Shown piece by piece: positions 57,469 to 64,000 of a DNA stretch of 64,000 nt (positions within the stretch are counted from its first letter, which is position 1; the number at the start of each line of letters is the position of its first letter). The stretch covers positions 496,001 to 560,000 of the forward strand of contig NZ_SJKA01000005.1 of the NCBI RefSeq assembly GCF_004331435.1. The letters run 5' to 3'. Under the pieces are notes generated by a model. That model did not search any database. It was not told the origin of the DNA and was given only the letters and a program-made list of their open reading frames with translations. The translations under genes and the position numbers were made by a program. Source of the DNA: Kribbella sindirgiensis (GTDB lineage Bacteria > Actinomycetota > Actinomycetes > Propionibacteriales > Kribbellaceae).

Positions 57469-58536
57469 CTACTTGGTGGGCGGCGGCGTCGACGTGATGC
57501 GCGCCGTGGCGATCGCGGAGTTGAGGATGTCGCCGCGTTGCAGCGACAGCTCCGGGTCGCCGTTGATGTCCCCGGGGCCGTCCTTCACCACGACAGTGCG
57601 GTGGCCGAGGAACTGGCCGCCGGTCTCGGCGATCAGGAGGTCCTCGCGGTACTCGCCGGCGTCACGGCCGATCACGCGGGCCCGGCGGCCGTCGACGGTG
57701 ACGACCTCGTCGAGAAGCTTGATCCCGGGGAGCTTCCGCGCGGCCTGATACAGGGCGGCCCGCAGATCGGCCGGTACGAGACCGGAGCTCAGAACGGCTC
57801 CGATCCGCCGCCAGGCCACGGAGTCGGGGTACGGGATCTGAGGGTTCTTGCGGAGCGCGGCGAGCAGCAGGTCCGGGTCCCGCGGTTGGGCGGCGAGGAA
57901 CGCATCCGTCGCGTTCTCCCAGCTCGGCTCGCAGGACGTGGTACCAACCGTCCATCGCCGGGTACCGACGGCCAGGCAGGAGTTGAGCGAGACACTCGGC
58001 TTCATCGGGTGAAAGAGGTACGGCGCCGTCGTCTTCGCGAGTGCGCGTGCTTCGGGACTCGCGAACTCGACACGGGTCATGAAGCTCGAGCTGGTGACGT
58101 ACGGCGGTTTGCGGTTGGACGCGATCCACGTGGTCCGTTCGCCGTACTGCGTGGCGCGCAGACTCGGGTTGGAACCGAGTGGCGTCAACCGGGTCGTGCG
58201 GTAGCTGATCTCCAGGTACTGCCCCGGCGGGATCGGGTCGTCCGGATCCGCAGCGCTCGCGGTCGCGGCGTCGGCGAGGAACGTGCTGGCGTTGGCGACG
58301 GTCCCTGTGGGCGTCGCGCCGTCCCGGGTCACCACGTCCGCGACGAGGAAGCCACCCGCCAGGACGAGCGCCAGTGCTCCGGCCAGAAGAACCCGCGGGC
58401 GTCCAGCGAGCGAGCGCGTCTGTCGGCGCGCGGCGGGCGGTGGCGTGAGGAGTTGCCGGCGGGCGGCGTTGAGAGCCTCGGGCGTGGGCGCAGGGGTGGC
58501 TGCGCGGAAGTCTTTGAGCAGGTCTAGGTCGGTCAT
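57469..58536 (-). CDS. CU044_5270-type membrane protein, probable sigma-factor partner
   Basis: 355 residues. A ~48-residue cytoplasmic N-terminus (LLKDFRAATPAPTPEALNAARRQLL) resembles a minimal anti-sigma segment and is followed by one transmembrane helix (VLLAGALALVLAGGFLVADVV) and a ~280-residue outer domain. Its ATG overlaps the ECF sigma factor stop by ATGA (58533-58536). This family is regularly encoded with such sigma factors in actinobacteria, so it probably controls the sigma factor from the membrane. Sensing mechanism is not known. Confidence 0.82.
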   Translation of the reverse strand: MTDLDLLKDFRAATPAPTPEALNAARRQLLTPPPAARRQTRSLAGRPRVLLAGALALVLAGGFLVADVVTRDGATPTGTVANASTFLADAATASAADPDDPIPPGQYLEISYRTTRLTPLGSNPSLRATQYGERTTWIASNRKPPYVTSSSFMTRVEFASPEARALAKTTAPYLFHPMKPSVSLNSCLAVGTRRWTVGTTSCEPSWENATDAFLAAQPRDPDLLLAALRKNPQIPYPDSVAWRRIGAVLSSGLVPADLRAALYQAARKLPGIKLLDEVVTVDGRRARVIGRDAGEYREDLLIAETGGQFLGHRTVVVKDGPGDINGDPELSLQRGDILNSAIATARITSTPPPTK

Positions 58537-59201
58537 GGTTGCTCCTCGAAAGCTGGGCCGAGGGTGGCGCGGACGGATTTGCGGGCTCGGTGGAGGCGGG
58601 AGCGGACCGTGCCGATCGGGATGTCCAGAGCGGCGGCGATCTCGGCGTACCCGAGGTCTTCCCATGCGTAGAGAAGTAGGACGTCGCGTTCCGGTGGGCG
58701 GAGGCGGGCCAGTGCGCGGGCGAGAGTTCGCTGGGCAGCCTCGGCGTCCACGCGGGACGCGACCTCGCCGGCCAGTGGGTCGTCGTGGGTGTGGCGTCCG
58801 GCTGGTTCGGAGCGTGCGTAAGCGCGGTACTGGCGCACCTCGGAGCGGCGTCGTCGGTGGATCAGGTTGGTCGCGATCCCGTACAACCACGGCAACGCAC
58901 CATCGAGTGCATCGCCAGGATCAGCGGGCGTGTAGTGGTGGCGGCGTTCGTAGGCTATGAGGAAGGTTTGGCTGAGGACGTCGTCGGCGTCGGTGGTGCC
59001 CAGGCGGCGGGCGGCGTAGCGGTGGATCTTTGCCGCGTGCCGGTCGAACAGGAGGGCGAACTCCTCCCGGCTCGCTGCGCTGATCAGCTCGGCGTCGGTC
59101 GGCGGCTCCGGTCCGCCAGGCGGATCCACGGAGGCGGCAGGCTGCGTACCGGTTTGCATACCTGTTCTTGCCCGCACTGCCGACTTCGGTTCCCGCCCCA
59201 T
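58533..59201 (-). CDS. ECF-type RNA polymerase sigma factor
   Basis: 222 residues. Region 2 appears as EEFALLFDRHAAKIHRYAARRLG...DADDVLSQTFLIAYERR, and region 4 as LARLRPPERDVLLLYAWEDLGYAEIAAALDIPIGTVRSRLHRAR (key parts YAEIAAAL and GTVRSRLHRAR). It directs RNA polymerase to stress or surface genes. ATG 59201 is the preferred start, with ATG 59159 possible. It is translated together with its membrane partner downstream. Confidence 0.9.
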   Translation of the reverse strand: MGREPKSAVRARTGMQTGTQPAASVDPPGGPEPPTDAELISAASREEFALLFDRHAAKIHRYAARRLGTTDADDVLSQTFLIAYERRHHYTPADPGDALDGALPWLYGIATNLIHRRRRSEVRQYRAYARSEPAGRHTHDDPLAGEVASRVDAEAAQRTLARALARLRPPERDVLLLYAWEDLGYAEIAAALDIPIGTVRSRLHRARKSVRATLGPAFEEQP

Positions 59202-59284
59202 CGCCGGAGTCTGGCACGGGCCGTGGTCCGTCGGGTACGGCATGCTGGGCCTGCTCACCCGATCACCGTCGACGAAGGGGTGCC

Positions 59285-59821
59285 ATGGACTGGAAGGATC
59301 TGCCGATCGACCATTGCCCGCGGGGCACCGAGGTGGAGACGTTGCAGTTCGCCTTGGACCGGGTACGGCGGCAGTTCGCGTGGAAGACCGGCGGGCTGAC
59401 CGCCGAGCAACTTCGGCAGACGCATCCACCGTCGACGATGACGCTCGCGGGGCTCATCAAGCACATGTCTTTCGTGGAGGACGGCTTCACCGGGCGGGCC
59501 GCCAACCAGCCTCTCGCTCCGCCGTGGGACACCCGCAGCTGGGTCGAGAACGACCGGTGGGTCTGGGAATCCGCGGTCACCGACGACCCGGACGAGCTCT
59601 ACGCGCTCTGGTACGCCGCTGCCGCGCGCTCCCGCGCCGCGTGGCAACAACTGAGTGCGGACGGCGGCCTGGACGTCCTGGTCGAGGACCCCGACCCGGC
59701 CTGGACATCGAACCGCAGGCGGATCGCGATCGACCTGCTCGAGGAGTACCTCAGACACACAGGGCATGCCGATGTCCTGCGCGAGGCGGTCGACGGCCTG
59801 ACCGGAAACGATCCTGACTGA
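59285..59821 (+). CDS. DinB/DUF664-family protein
   Basis: 178 residues, four-helix DinB-like fold. Metal-ligand His positions are in LAGLIKHMSFVEDGF and in the C-terminal EEYLRHTGHADVLRE, the second being the standard HxxxH-type ending of actinobacterial members. ATG at 59285 is selected because GGGG and GTGCC precede it. It is followed at once by the phosphotransferase, which overlaps its end. Function beyond the fold is unknown. Confidence 0.87.
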   Translation: MDWKDLPIDHCPRGTEVETLQFALDRVRRQFAWKTGGLTAEQLRQTHPPSTMTLAGLIKHMSFVEDGFTGRAANQPLAPPWDTRSWVENDRWVWESAVTDDPDELYALWYAAAARSRAAWQQLSADGGLDVLVEDPDPAWTSNRRRIAIDLLEEYLRHTGHADVLREAVDGLTGNDPD

Positions 59822-60821
59822 CATCACGGACGCCCTGCGCGATGCGTACGGCGTCCACGCAGCCGAACTGCACCACATCCTCGCCGGCACCAACACCGTC
59901 AACTATCGCGTCGTCGACGAGAACGGCCGGCGGTGGTTCGCCAAGATCTACCGCGGCGACCTCGGGCGCGAGCGCGCGGCGATCGAACTGACAGAGTTCG
60001 CCCGCGGCGGCGACGTCCCGGTGCCTGCTGTACGGCGAACTCTCGACGGCGACGTGCTGTGTGAACGGGTGCCGATGTCGTTGTGGGAGTTCGTCGACGG
60101 CGTGACGGCCGAGGGCGGGCTCGCCGGTGCTCGCTGGCCGGCGGTCGGCACCGTGCTGGGCCGACTGCATCGACGGCTGGCCGAACATCTGGCGGCGACG
60201 CCGACGAGACAACCGGCCGTCGGCGTGCGCAATGTCAGCAAGGCGCCGCGATCCTTCGACCGGATCATCGACGGGTACGCGAGCCGCGCAGGACTCCGCC
60301 CCTTCGAGCAGTGGGCCTGGGAGGCCGCCAAGGAGCGCCGGGGACTGCTCGATCGGGCCGGCGCGATCCTGGCGGAGCTGCCGGACCTGACGGTGCAGAT
60401 CGTTCATGGTGATCTCGCCTCTCCGAATCTGATGCTGCGCGGCGACGAGGTCGCCGCCGTGATCGACTTCCAACCGCCGAGCCCGCGCTTCACCGCGTGG
60501 GAGATCGCCCGGATCGGCTGCGACCCGCGGACCGTGATGCTCGGCGACGACTGGATCGACGGGCTCGCCGAACTGCTGCTCGCCTACCGCGACGAGCATC
60601 CCGCGGCGCACGTCGACGACCTCGTGTCCTCGGTCGCCACGGGGTGCGCCTACACGCTCGCGTCGACGTATCCGCTGGCCGAACCGCTCGACGATCCCGC
60701 CGCCGTGACCCCGTCGCTCGAGCTCTACGCCCGGGCTCGTCACGAGGCCGCGCTCGTGATGCTCGAGCGGCTGCCCGACGTACAGGACCTGTTGCGGGAG
60801 CGACTCAGACCGAGACCTTGA
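59814..60821 (+). CDS. Aminoglycoside-phosphotransferase-like kinase with unusual start
   Basis: About 335 residues if it starts at CTG 59814. The kinase core is in VHGDLASPNLMLRGDEVAAVIDFQPP (about 200), the catalytic loop HGDxxxxN and the DFG-like metal-binding DF. The N-terminal lobe (AGTNTVNYRVVDENGRRWFAKIYRGD) contains the ATP-binding Lys and is in frame well upstream of the first conventional start (GTG 60021), so a CTG start overlapping the DinB stop is the best reading. GGAAA precedes it. It phosphorylates an unknown small molecule; homoserine-kinase-like proteins are alternatives. It ends 17 bases inside the convergent monooxygenase gene. Confidence 0.8.
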   Translation: MTDITDALRDAYGVHAAELHHILAGTNTVNYRVVDENGRRWFAKIYRGDLGRERAAIELTEFARGGDVPVPAVRRTLDGDVLCERVPMSLWEFVDGVTAEGGLAGARWPAVGTVLGRLHRRLAEHLAATPTRQPAVGVRNVSKAPRSFDRIIDGYASRAGLRPFEQWAWEAAKERRGLLDRAGAILAELPDLTVQIVHGDLASPNLMLRGDEVAAVIDFQPPSPRFTAWEIARIGCDPRTVMLGDDWIDGLAELLLAYRDEHPAAHVDDLVSSVATGCAYTLASTYPLAEPLDDPAAVTPSLELYARARHEAALVMLERLPDVQDLLRERLRPRP

Positions 60822-61917
60822 ACATGCGCTCGGCGTTGTGCAGGGATTCGGTCACGATCGGCTGGGAGTTGGCGATCACGTCCTGCTGGTACGTCACGAG
60901 GTCCTGGTCCGAGGTCAGTGCGCGGGTCAGTCGCGCGGCGTCCCACAGCGCCGTGTTGGCGCCGGCGCCCGCGGCCGGGGTCATTGGGTGCACGGCGTCA
61001 CCGAGCAACGTCACGCGCAACGAGGACCAGGACGGAACCGTGATGCAGGTCCGCAGCGTGATCGGGAACGCCGCGCCGGGCTCCCCCGCGTCGACGAGTT
61101 CGCGGAGCGTCGGATGCCAGTCGGCCACGGATCGCTCCACGATCGCCCACAGCTCGGCCGGGCTCATCGCGAACAGTTCCTCGTCCGACGCACCTAGCAC
61201 CGCGTTCGTCCCGGTCAGCACCGCCATCAGATAGTCGCCGTACTCCGCGGGCGGCTCCCGGAACACCACCGGCGCGAACGCCGCGCCGAGACCGGCGCCG
61301 TCGCTCGCGAAGCAGAACCCGCGCAGAAAGGCTCCGGGCGCCGTCTCGCGGACGGCCGGTGTTAGCGGCACTTTCCCGTAGATGCAGCGCACCCCGATGT
61401 CCAGCACGTCGAGCTCCGGCACCAGCTGAGCACGCACGCGCGAACCGACACCGTCCGCTCCGACCAGCACGTCCGCGACCGCGGAAGTCCCGTCCGCGAA
61501 GGCGATCTCGACTCCGTCGGGCGTCTCGACGTACGACGCGAACTGCTTGCCGAACTGCAGCACGTCGTCGAGCCCGGTCATCAACGCGCGGCGGAACGCA
61601 TACCGATCCACCGACGTCACCGCGTCCGGACCGGCGATCGGGAACACCTGCTCGAACTGCTGGTTCAGCTGGTGGTCGAAGCCCGCCACCAGGTCACCCG
61701 GCTGCGTCGCCGTGGCGATTACCCGGCGCCGCACGGCGTCCGGAAGCATCGCGGCCAGCGCCTCCTCCCCGACCGGGCTGATGTGGATCCGGTAGCCCTG
61801 CTTGCGGTACTGCGGGGAGGGATCGCGCTCGAACACCGTGACGTCCACGCCCGCCTCGAGCAACCCCTGCGCCAGCGCCAGCCCACCGATCCCGGCACCC
61901 ATGATCGCGACCTTCAT
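60805..61917 (-). CDS. FAD-dependent monooxygenase (PHBH-like)
   Basis: 370 residues. The FAD motif AIMGAGIGGLALAQGL is at the N-terminus (about 5-20), DVLVGADGVGSRVR near 160 and VTLLGDAVHPMTPAAGAGANTALWDA near 305, the pattern of aromatic-ring and polyketide hydroxylases. It uses NAD(P)H and oxygen to hydroxylate or epoxidise a substrate that cannot be read. ATG 61917 follows GGAGATG. It is divergent from a TetR regulator and probably under its control, for example in response to an aromatic compound or antibiotic. Confidence 0.86.
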   Translation of the reverse strand: MKVAIMGAGIGGLALAQGLLEAGVDVTVFERDPSPQYRKQGYRIHISPVGEEALAAMLPDAVRRRVIATATQPGDLVAGFDHQLNQQFEQVFPIAGPDAVTSVDRYAFRRALMTGLDDVLQFGKQFASYVETPDGVEIAFADGTSAVADVLVGADGVGSRVRAQLVPELDVLDIGVRCIYGKVPLTPAVRETAPGAFLRGFCFASDGAGLGAAFAPVVFREPPAEYGDYLMAVLTGTNAVLGASDEELFAMSPAELWAIVERSVADWHPTLRELVDAGEPGAAFPITLRTCITVPSWSSLRVTLLGDAVHPMTPAAGAGANTALWDAARLTRALTSDQDLVTYQQDVIANSQPIVTESLHNAERMFKVSV

Positions 61918-61929
61918 CTCCGACTCCAA

Positions 61930-61962
61930 TCATCCGTGTGGAAAACTTTGTCATCCGTCTGG
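61930..61962. promoter_or_regulatory. Two direct repeats between monooxygenase and TetR genes
   Basis: TCATCCGTGTGG (61930-61941) and TCATCCGTCTGG (61951-61962) are 21 bases apart, two helical turns, with CGGATGG in inverted form just beyond (about 61981). They fill the divergent gap and are the best candidates for the TetR operator and promoter control. Confidence 0.5.
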
Positions 61963-61999
61963 TTGATTAAGTTAGCACGCCGGATGGAAGTCCGCTAGG

Positions 62000-62611
62000 A
62001 TGATTTTCGTGCGGCGATCACCGGATCCTGAGCAGCGGCAACGTGACCCCGAGCGCAGCAAACAGCAGTTGCTGGACGCGGCCGTGGTCGAGTTCGGCGC
62101 GCACGGGTTCAGCGGGGCGCGGGTCAGCGAGATCGCCGCCCGGGCAGGCGTCAACAAGCAACTGATCTCGTACTACTTCGGCGGCAAGGAGGGTCTGTAC
62201 CGCGCGGTCGCCGACCGCTGGCGGGCCGGCGAGCCGGAGCTCACCGCGGACGCGGAATCCTTGGGCGACGTCGTCGGGGCCTACGCGGGCGCCGCGATCG
62301 CGCAGCCGGACATGCTCCGGATGCTCGTGCGCCAGGCGGTTGAGCGGATCCCCGACAACCAGGACGAGGAGGGCCAGCGCGCGCGGTTCAGGGAGATGGT
62401 CGAGGACATCACGCGCCGGCAGGCCCTCGGTGAGCTCGCCGTCGACCTCGATCCGAGGCATGCCGCGCTCGCGCTGTTCGGCCTCGCCTCCGCGCCGGTG
62501 GTGTTCCCGCAGATCGCCCGCGCCCTGGGGCTCGACCCCGACAGCGAGGAGTTCGCCACCGAGTACACGGACCAGACGGCGAAGTTGGTCTCACATCTCA
62601 AAGAGGACTAG
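62000..62611 (+). CDS. TetR-family transcriptional regulator
   Basis: 203 residues. The helix-turn-helix is typical: LLDAAVVEFGAHGFSGARVSEIAARAGVNKQLISYYFGGKEGLY (recognition helix around VNKQLISYYF, about 50-60). The C-terminal TetR_C-like ligand domain begins at ~85. It likely represses the divergent FAD monooxygenase and itself, relieved by the enzyme's substrate. Its stop overlaps the convergent dnaG stop by four bases. Confidence 0.9.
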   Translation: MIFVRRSPDPEQRQRDPERSKQQLLDAAVVEFGAHGFSGARVSEIAARAGVNKQLISYYFGGKEGLYRAVADRWRAGEPELTADAESLGDVVGAYAGAAIAQPDMLRMLVRQAVERIPDNQDEEGQRARFREMVEDITRRQALGELAVDLDPRHAALALFGLASAPVVFPQIARALGLDPDSEEFATEYTDQTAKLVSHLKED

Positions 62612-64000
62612 ATCGCGCCGGAGATGGCGCGGTTGCGGAGTTCGGCCTTGTAGGCCTCGAGCGCGATGAGTTCGCCGAACATCCGGTTGTACTCGTCCGC
62701 GCGCTCGATCGGGTTCGTCCGCTGCAGCTTCGACTTCAGGTCCTGGATGCGTCGCGCGCAGGTCAGCTCCTGCAGCCGCGCCAGCAACGCGAGCGCATAC
62801 GGCTCGTCGGGCTCCCGCCCCAGCCGCAGCGGATCCACGGCCAGCGCGCCGACGACCGCGGCCGCCGGGTCGTTCCCGATGGCATCGCGGACGGCGACCA
62901 CCCACGCCTCACCGGGGGGCGCGGCTGACGGCCCGCCGATCTTCGCCATCGCGGCCCGGACCGCGCCCAGCCACGGATGCGTGAAGTCGTGGTCGTCGAG
63001 CTCGTCGAAGGCGACCCCGACCAGCGCCGGATGCTGCATCGCGACCTTCAGCACGTCCCACTCGATCACGAACCGCTGGTCCCGCGGCGACGGGATCTCG
63101 GTACGCCGGACCACCGGCTGCCCCGCATCACCCGAAGCCTCCGCCGGCTGCGCGTGCGCAGCCGGCCCGGACTGCCTCGGAGTGGCCGACTGCCGCGACG
63201 CCGCCTTGTAGACCTCGGACCGGACCTGGTCCTCGTCCATCCCGAGATGCCCGGCGAGCTCGCGCGTGAACGCGTCCACCTTCGACCGGTCGCGGATGCT
63301 GATCACCAGTCGCGCCGCGTCCCGCAGCGCGTCGATCCGGGTGTCGGCGCGGTCCAGGTCGTACTTCGACAGCACGTTCCCGAGCACGAACCGGTACAGC
63401 GGGACGCGCCGCCCGATCAGCTCCCGGACCGCGGCATCGCCCTTCTGCAGCCGCAGGTCGCACGGGTCCAGCCCGTCCGGCTCGACCGCGACGTACGTCT
63501 GCGCGGCGAACGCCTGGTCGCCTTCGAAGGCCTTGACCGCCGCGCGCTGGCCGGCGGCATCGCCGTCGAACGTGAAGATCACCTCGCCGCGGAACTGGTC
63601 GTGGTCGAGCAGCAGCTGCCGCAGCACCCGCGCGTGATCGTCGCCGAACGACGTACCGCAGGTGGCGACCGCGGTCTGCACGCCCGCGAGATGACAGGCC
63701 ATCACGTCCGTGTAGCCCTCGACGACCACGGCCTGCCGGCCCTTGGCGATCTCCCGGCGGGCGAGGTCCACGCCGTACAGGACCTTGGACTTCTTGTAGA
63801 TCGGCGTCTCGGGGGTGTTCAGGTACTTGGCTTCGATCCGGTCGTCGTCGAAGAGCCGGCGCGCGCCGAACCCGATGACGTCCGAGGACGCGTCCCGGAT
63901 CGGCCACATCAGCCGGCCGCGGAACCGGTCGTACAGCCCGCGCTGCCCGTCGGCGGCCAGGCCTGACGCGACCAGCTCGGCGTTCGTGAAACCGCGACCG
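62608..64000 (-). CDS. dnaG: DNA primase DnaG, C-terminal part (5' end outside window)
   Basis: 464 residues are visible. The catalytic Toprim domain is present: VVVEGYTDVMACHLAG with the conserved Glu, and FTFDGDAAGQRAA with the DxD metal site. The helical segment, the linker (SGPAAHAQPAEASGD, low complexity) and the C-terminal helicase-interaction domain (DELDDHDFTHPWLGA, ADEYNRMFGELIALE) follow. The N-terminal zinc-binding domain and the start lie beyond 64000. It makes RNA primers for replication together with the DnaB helicase, so the region is chromosomal. Confidence 0.95.
   Translation of the reverse strand, partial: GRGFTNAELVASGLAADGQRGLYDRFRGRLMWPIRDASSDVIGFGARRLFDDDRIEAKYLNTPETPIYKKSKVLYGVDLARREIAKGRQAVVVEGYTDVMACHLAGVQTAVATCGTSFGDDHARVLRQLLLDHDQFRGEVIFTFDGDAAGQRAAVKAFEGDQAFAAQTYVAVEPDGLDPCDLRLQKGDAAVRELIGRRVPLYRFVLGNVLSKYDLDRADTRIDALRDAARLVISIRDRSKVDAFTRELAGHLGMDEDQVRSEVYKAASRQSATPRQSGPAAHAQPAEASGDAGQPVVRRTEIPSPRDQRFVIEWDVLKVAMQHPALVGVAFDELDDHDFTHPWLGAVRAAMAKIGGPSAAPPGEAWVVAVRDAIGNDPAAAVVGALAVDPLRLGREPDEPYALALLARLQELTCARRIQDLKSKLQRTNPIERADEYNRMFGELIALEAYKAELRNRAISGAI

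Overview
The window is high-GC DNA from an actinobacterium. Gene starts are often GTG, genes overlap in ATGA or TGATG arrangements, and the gene families (HxlR, PucR, DUF427, DUF4232, CU044_5270-type, a SulP-carbonic anhydrase fusion) are typical of the Nocardioidaceae/Kribbellaceae. A Kribbella-like soil organism is my best guess, but this is inference, because no 16S or other marker gene lies here. Most of the window looks chromosomal: a dnaG primase fragment, an exonuclease III gene and two tRNA genes are present, and there is no integrase or complete insertion sequence.

Region 1 (1-9764, minus strand) is one long operon for a chromosomal type IV secretion/conjugation-like machine. Its order matches the Tcp system of Gram-positive conjugative plasmids: TcpC-like, small two-helix protein, TcpE-like, VirB4-like ATPase, VirB6-like channel protein, a second TcpC/VirB8-like protein, a wall hydrolase, and a membrane protein cut by the window edge. 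Repeated 9-mers lie upstream.

Region 2 (10218-15704) holds an aldo/keto reductase, thioredoxin, a GNAT acetyltransferase, a VOC protein, and a D-amino-acid dehydrogenase divergent from a PucR regulator with paired palindromes between them.

Region 3 (15923-19331) is a compact phenolic-lipid-type cluster: type III polyketide synthase, isoprenylcysteine-methyltransferase-like enzyme and FAD oxidoreductase (as in srsABC), with a divergent UbiA prenyltransferase.

Region 4 (19435-35644) carries LysR/MFS, a lysyl-oxidase-like protein without an export signal, a secreted GH27 enzyme, DUF427 and SnoaL proteins, an HxlR/SDR operon divergent from a quinone-oxidoreductase-SnoaL fusion, a SulP-carbonic anhydrase fusion, a PAP2-like membrane protein, a palindromic MITE-like element, an MFS transporter and the two subunits of aconitase X.

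Region 5 (35762-50691) carries an S41-type protease with a histone-H1-like lysine tail, secreted and membrane proteins, DNA repair genes (xthA, a uracil-DNA glycosylase-like gene), an amidohydrolase, ArsR plus an internally deleted SRPBCC gene, a group-2-like sigma factor and two tRNAs.

Region 6 (50793-64000) is dominated by a 1161-residue secreted protein with four 126-residue repeats, two PKD-like and two discoidin-like domains. It continues with a subtilase, an ECF sigma factor with a membrane partner, a DinB/phosphotransferase pair, a TetR-controlled FAD monooxygenase, and the 3' part of dnaG.
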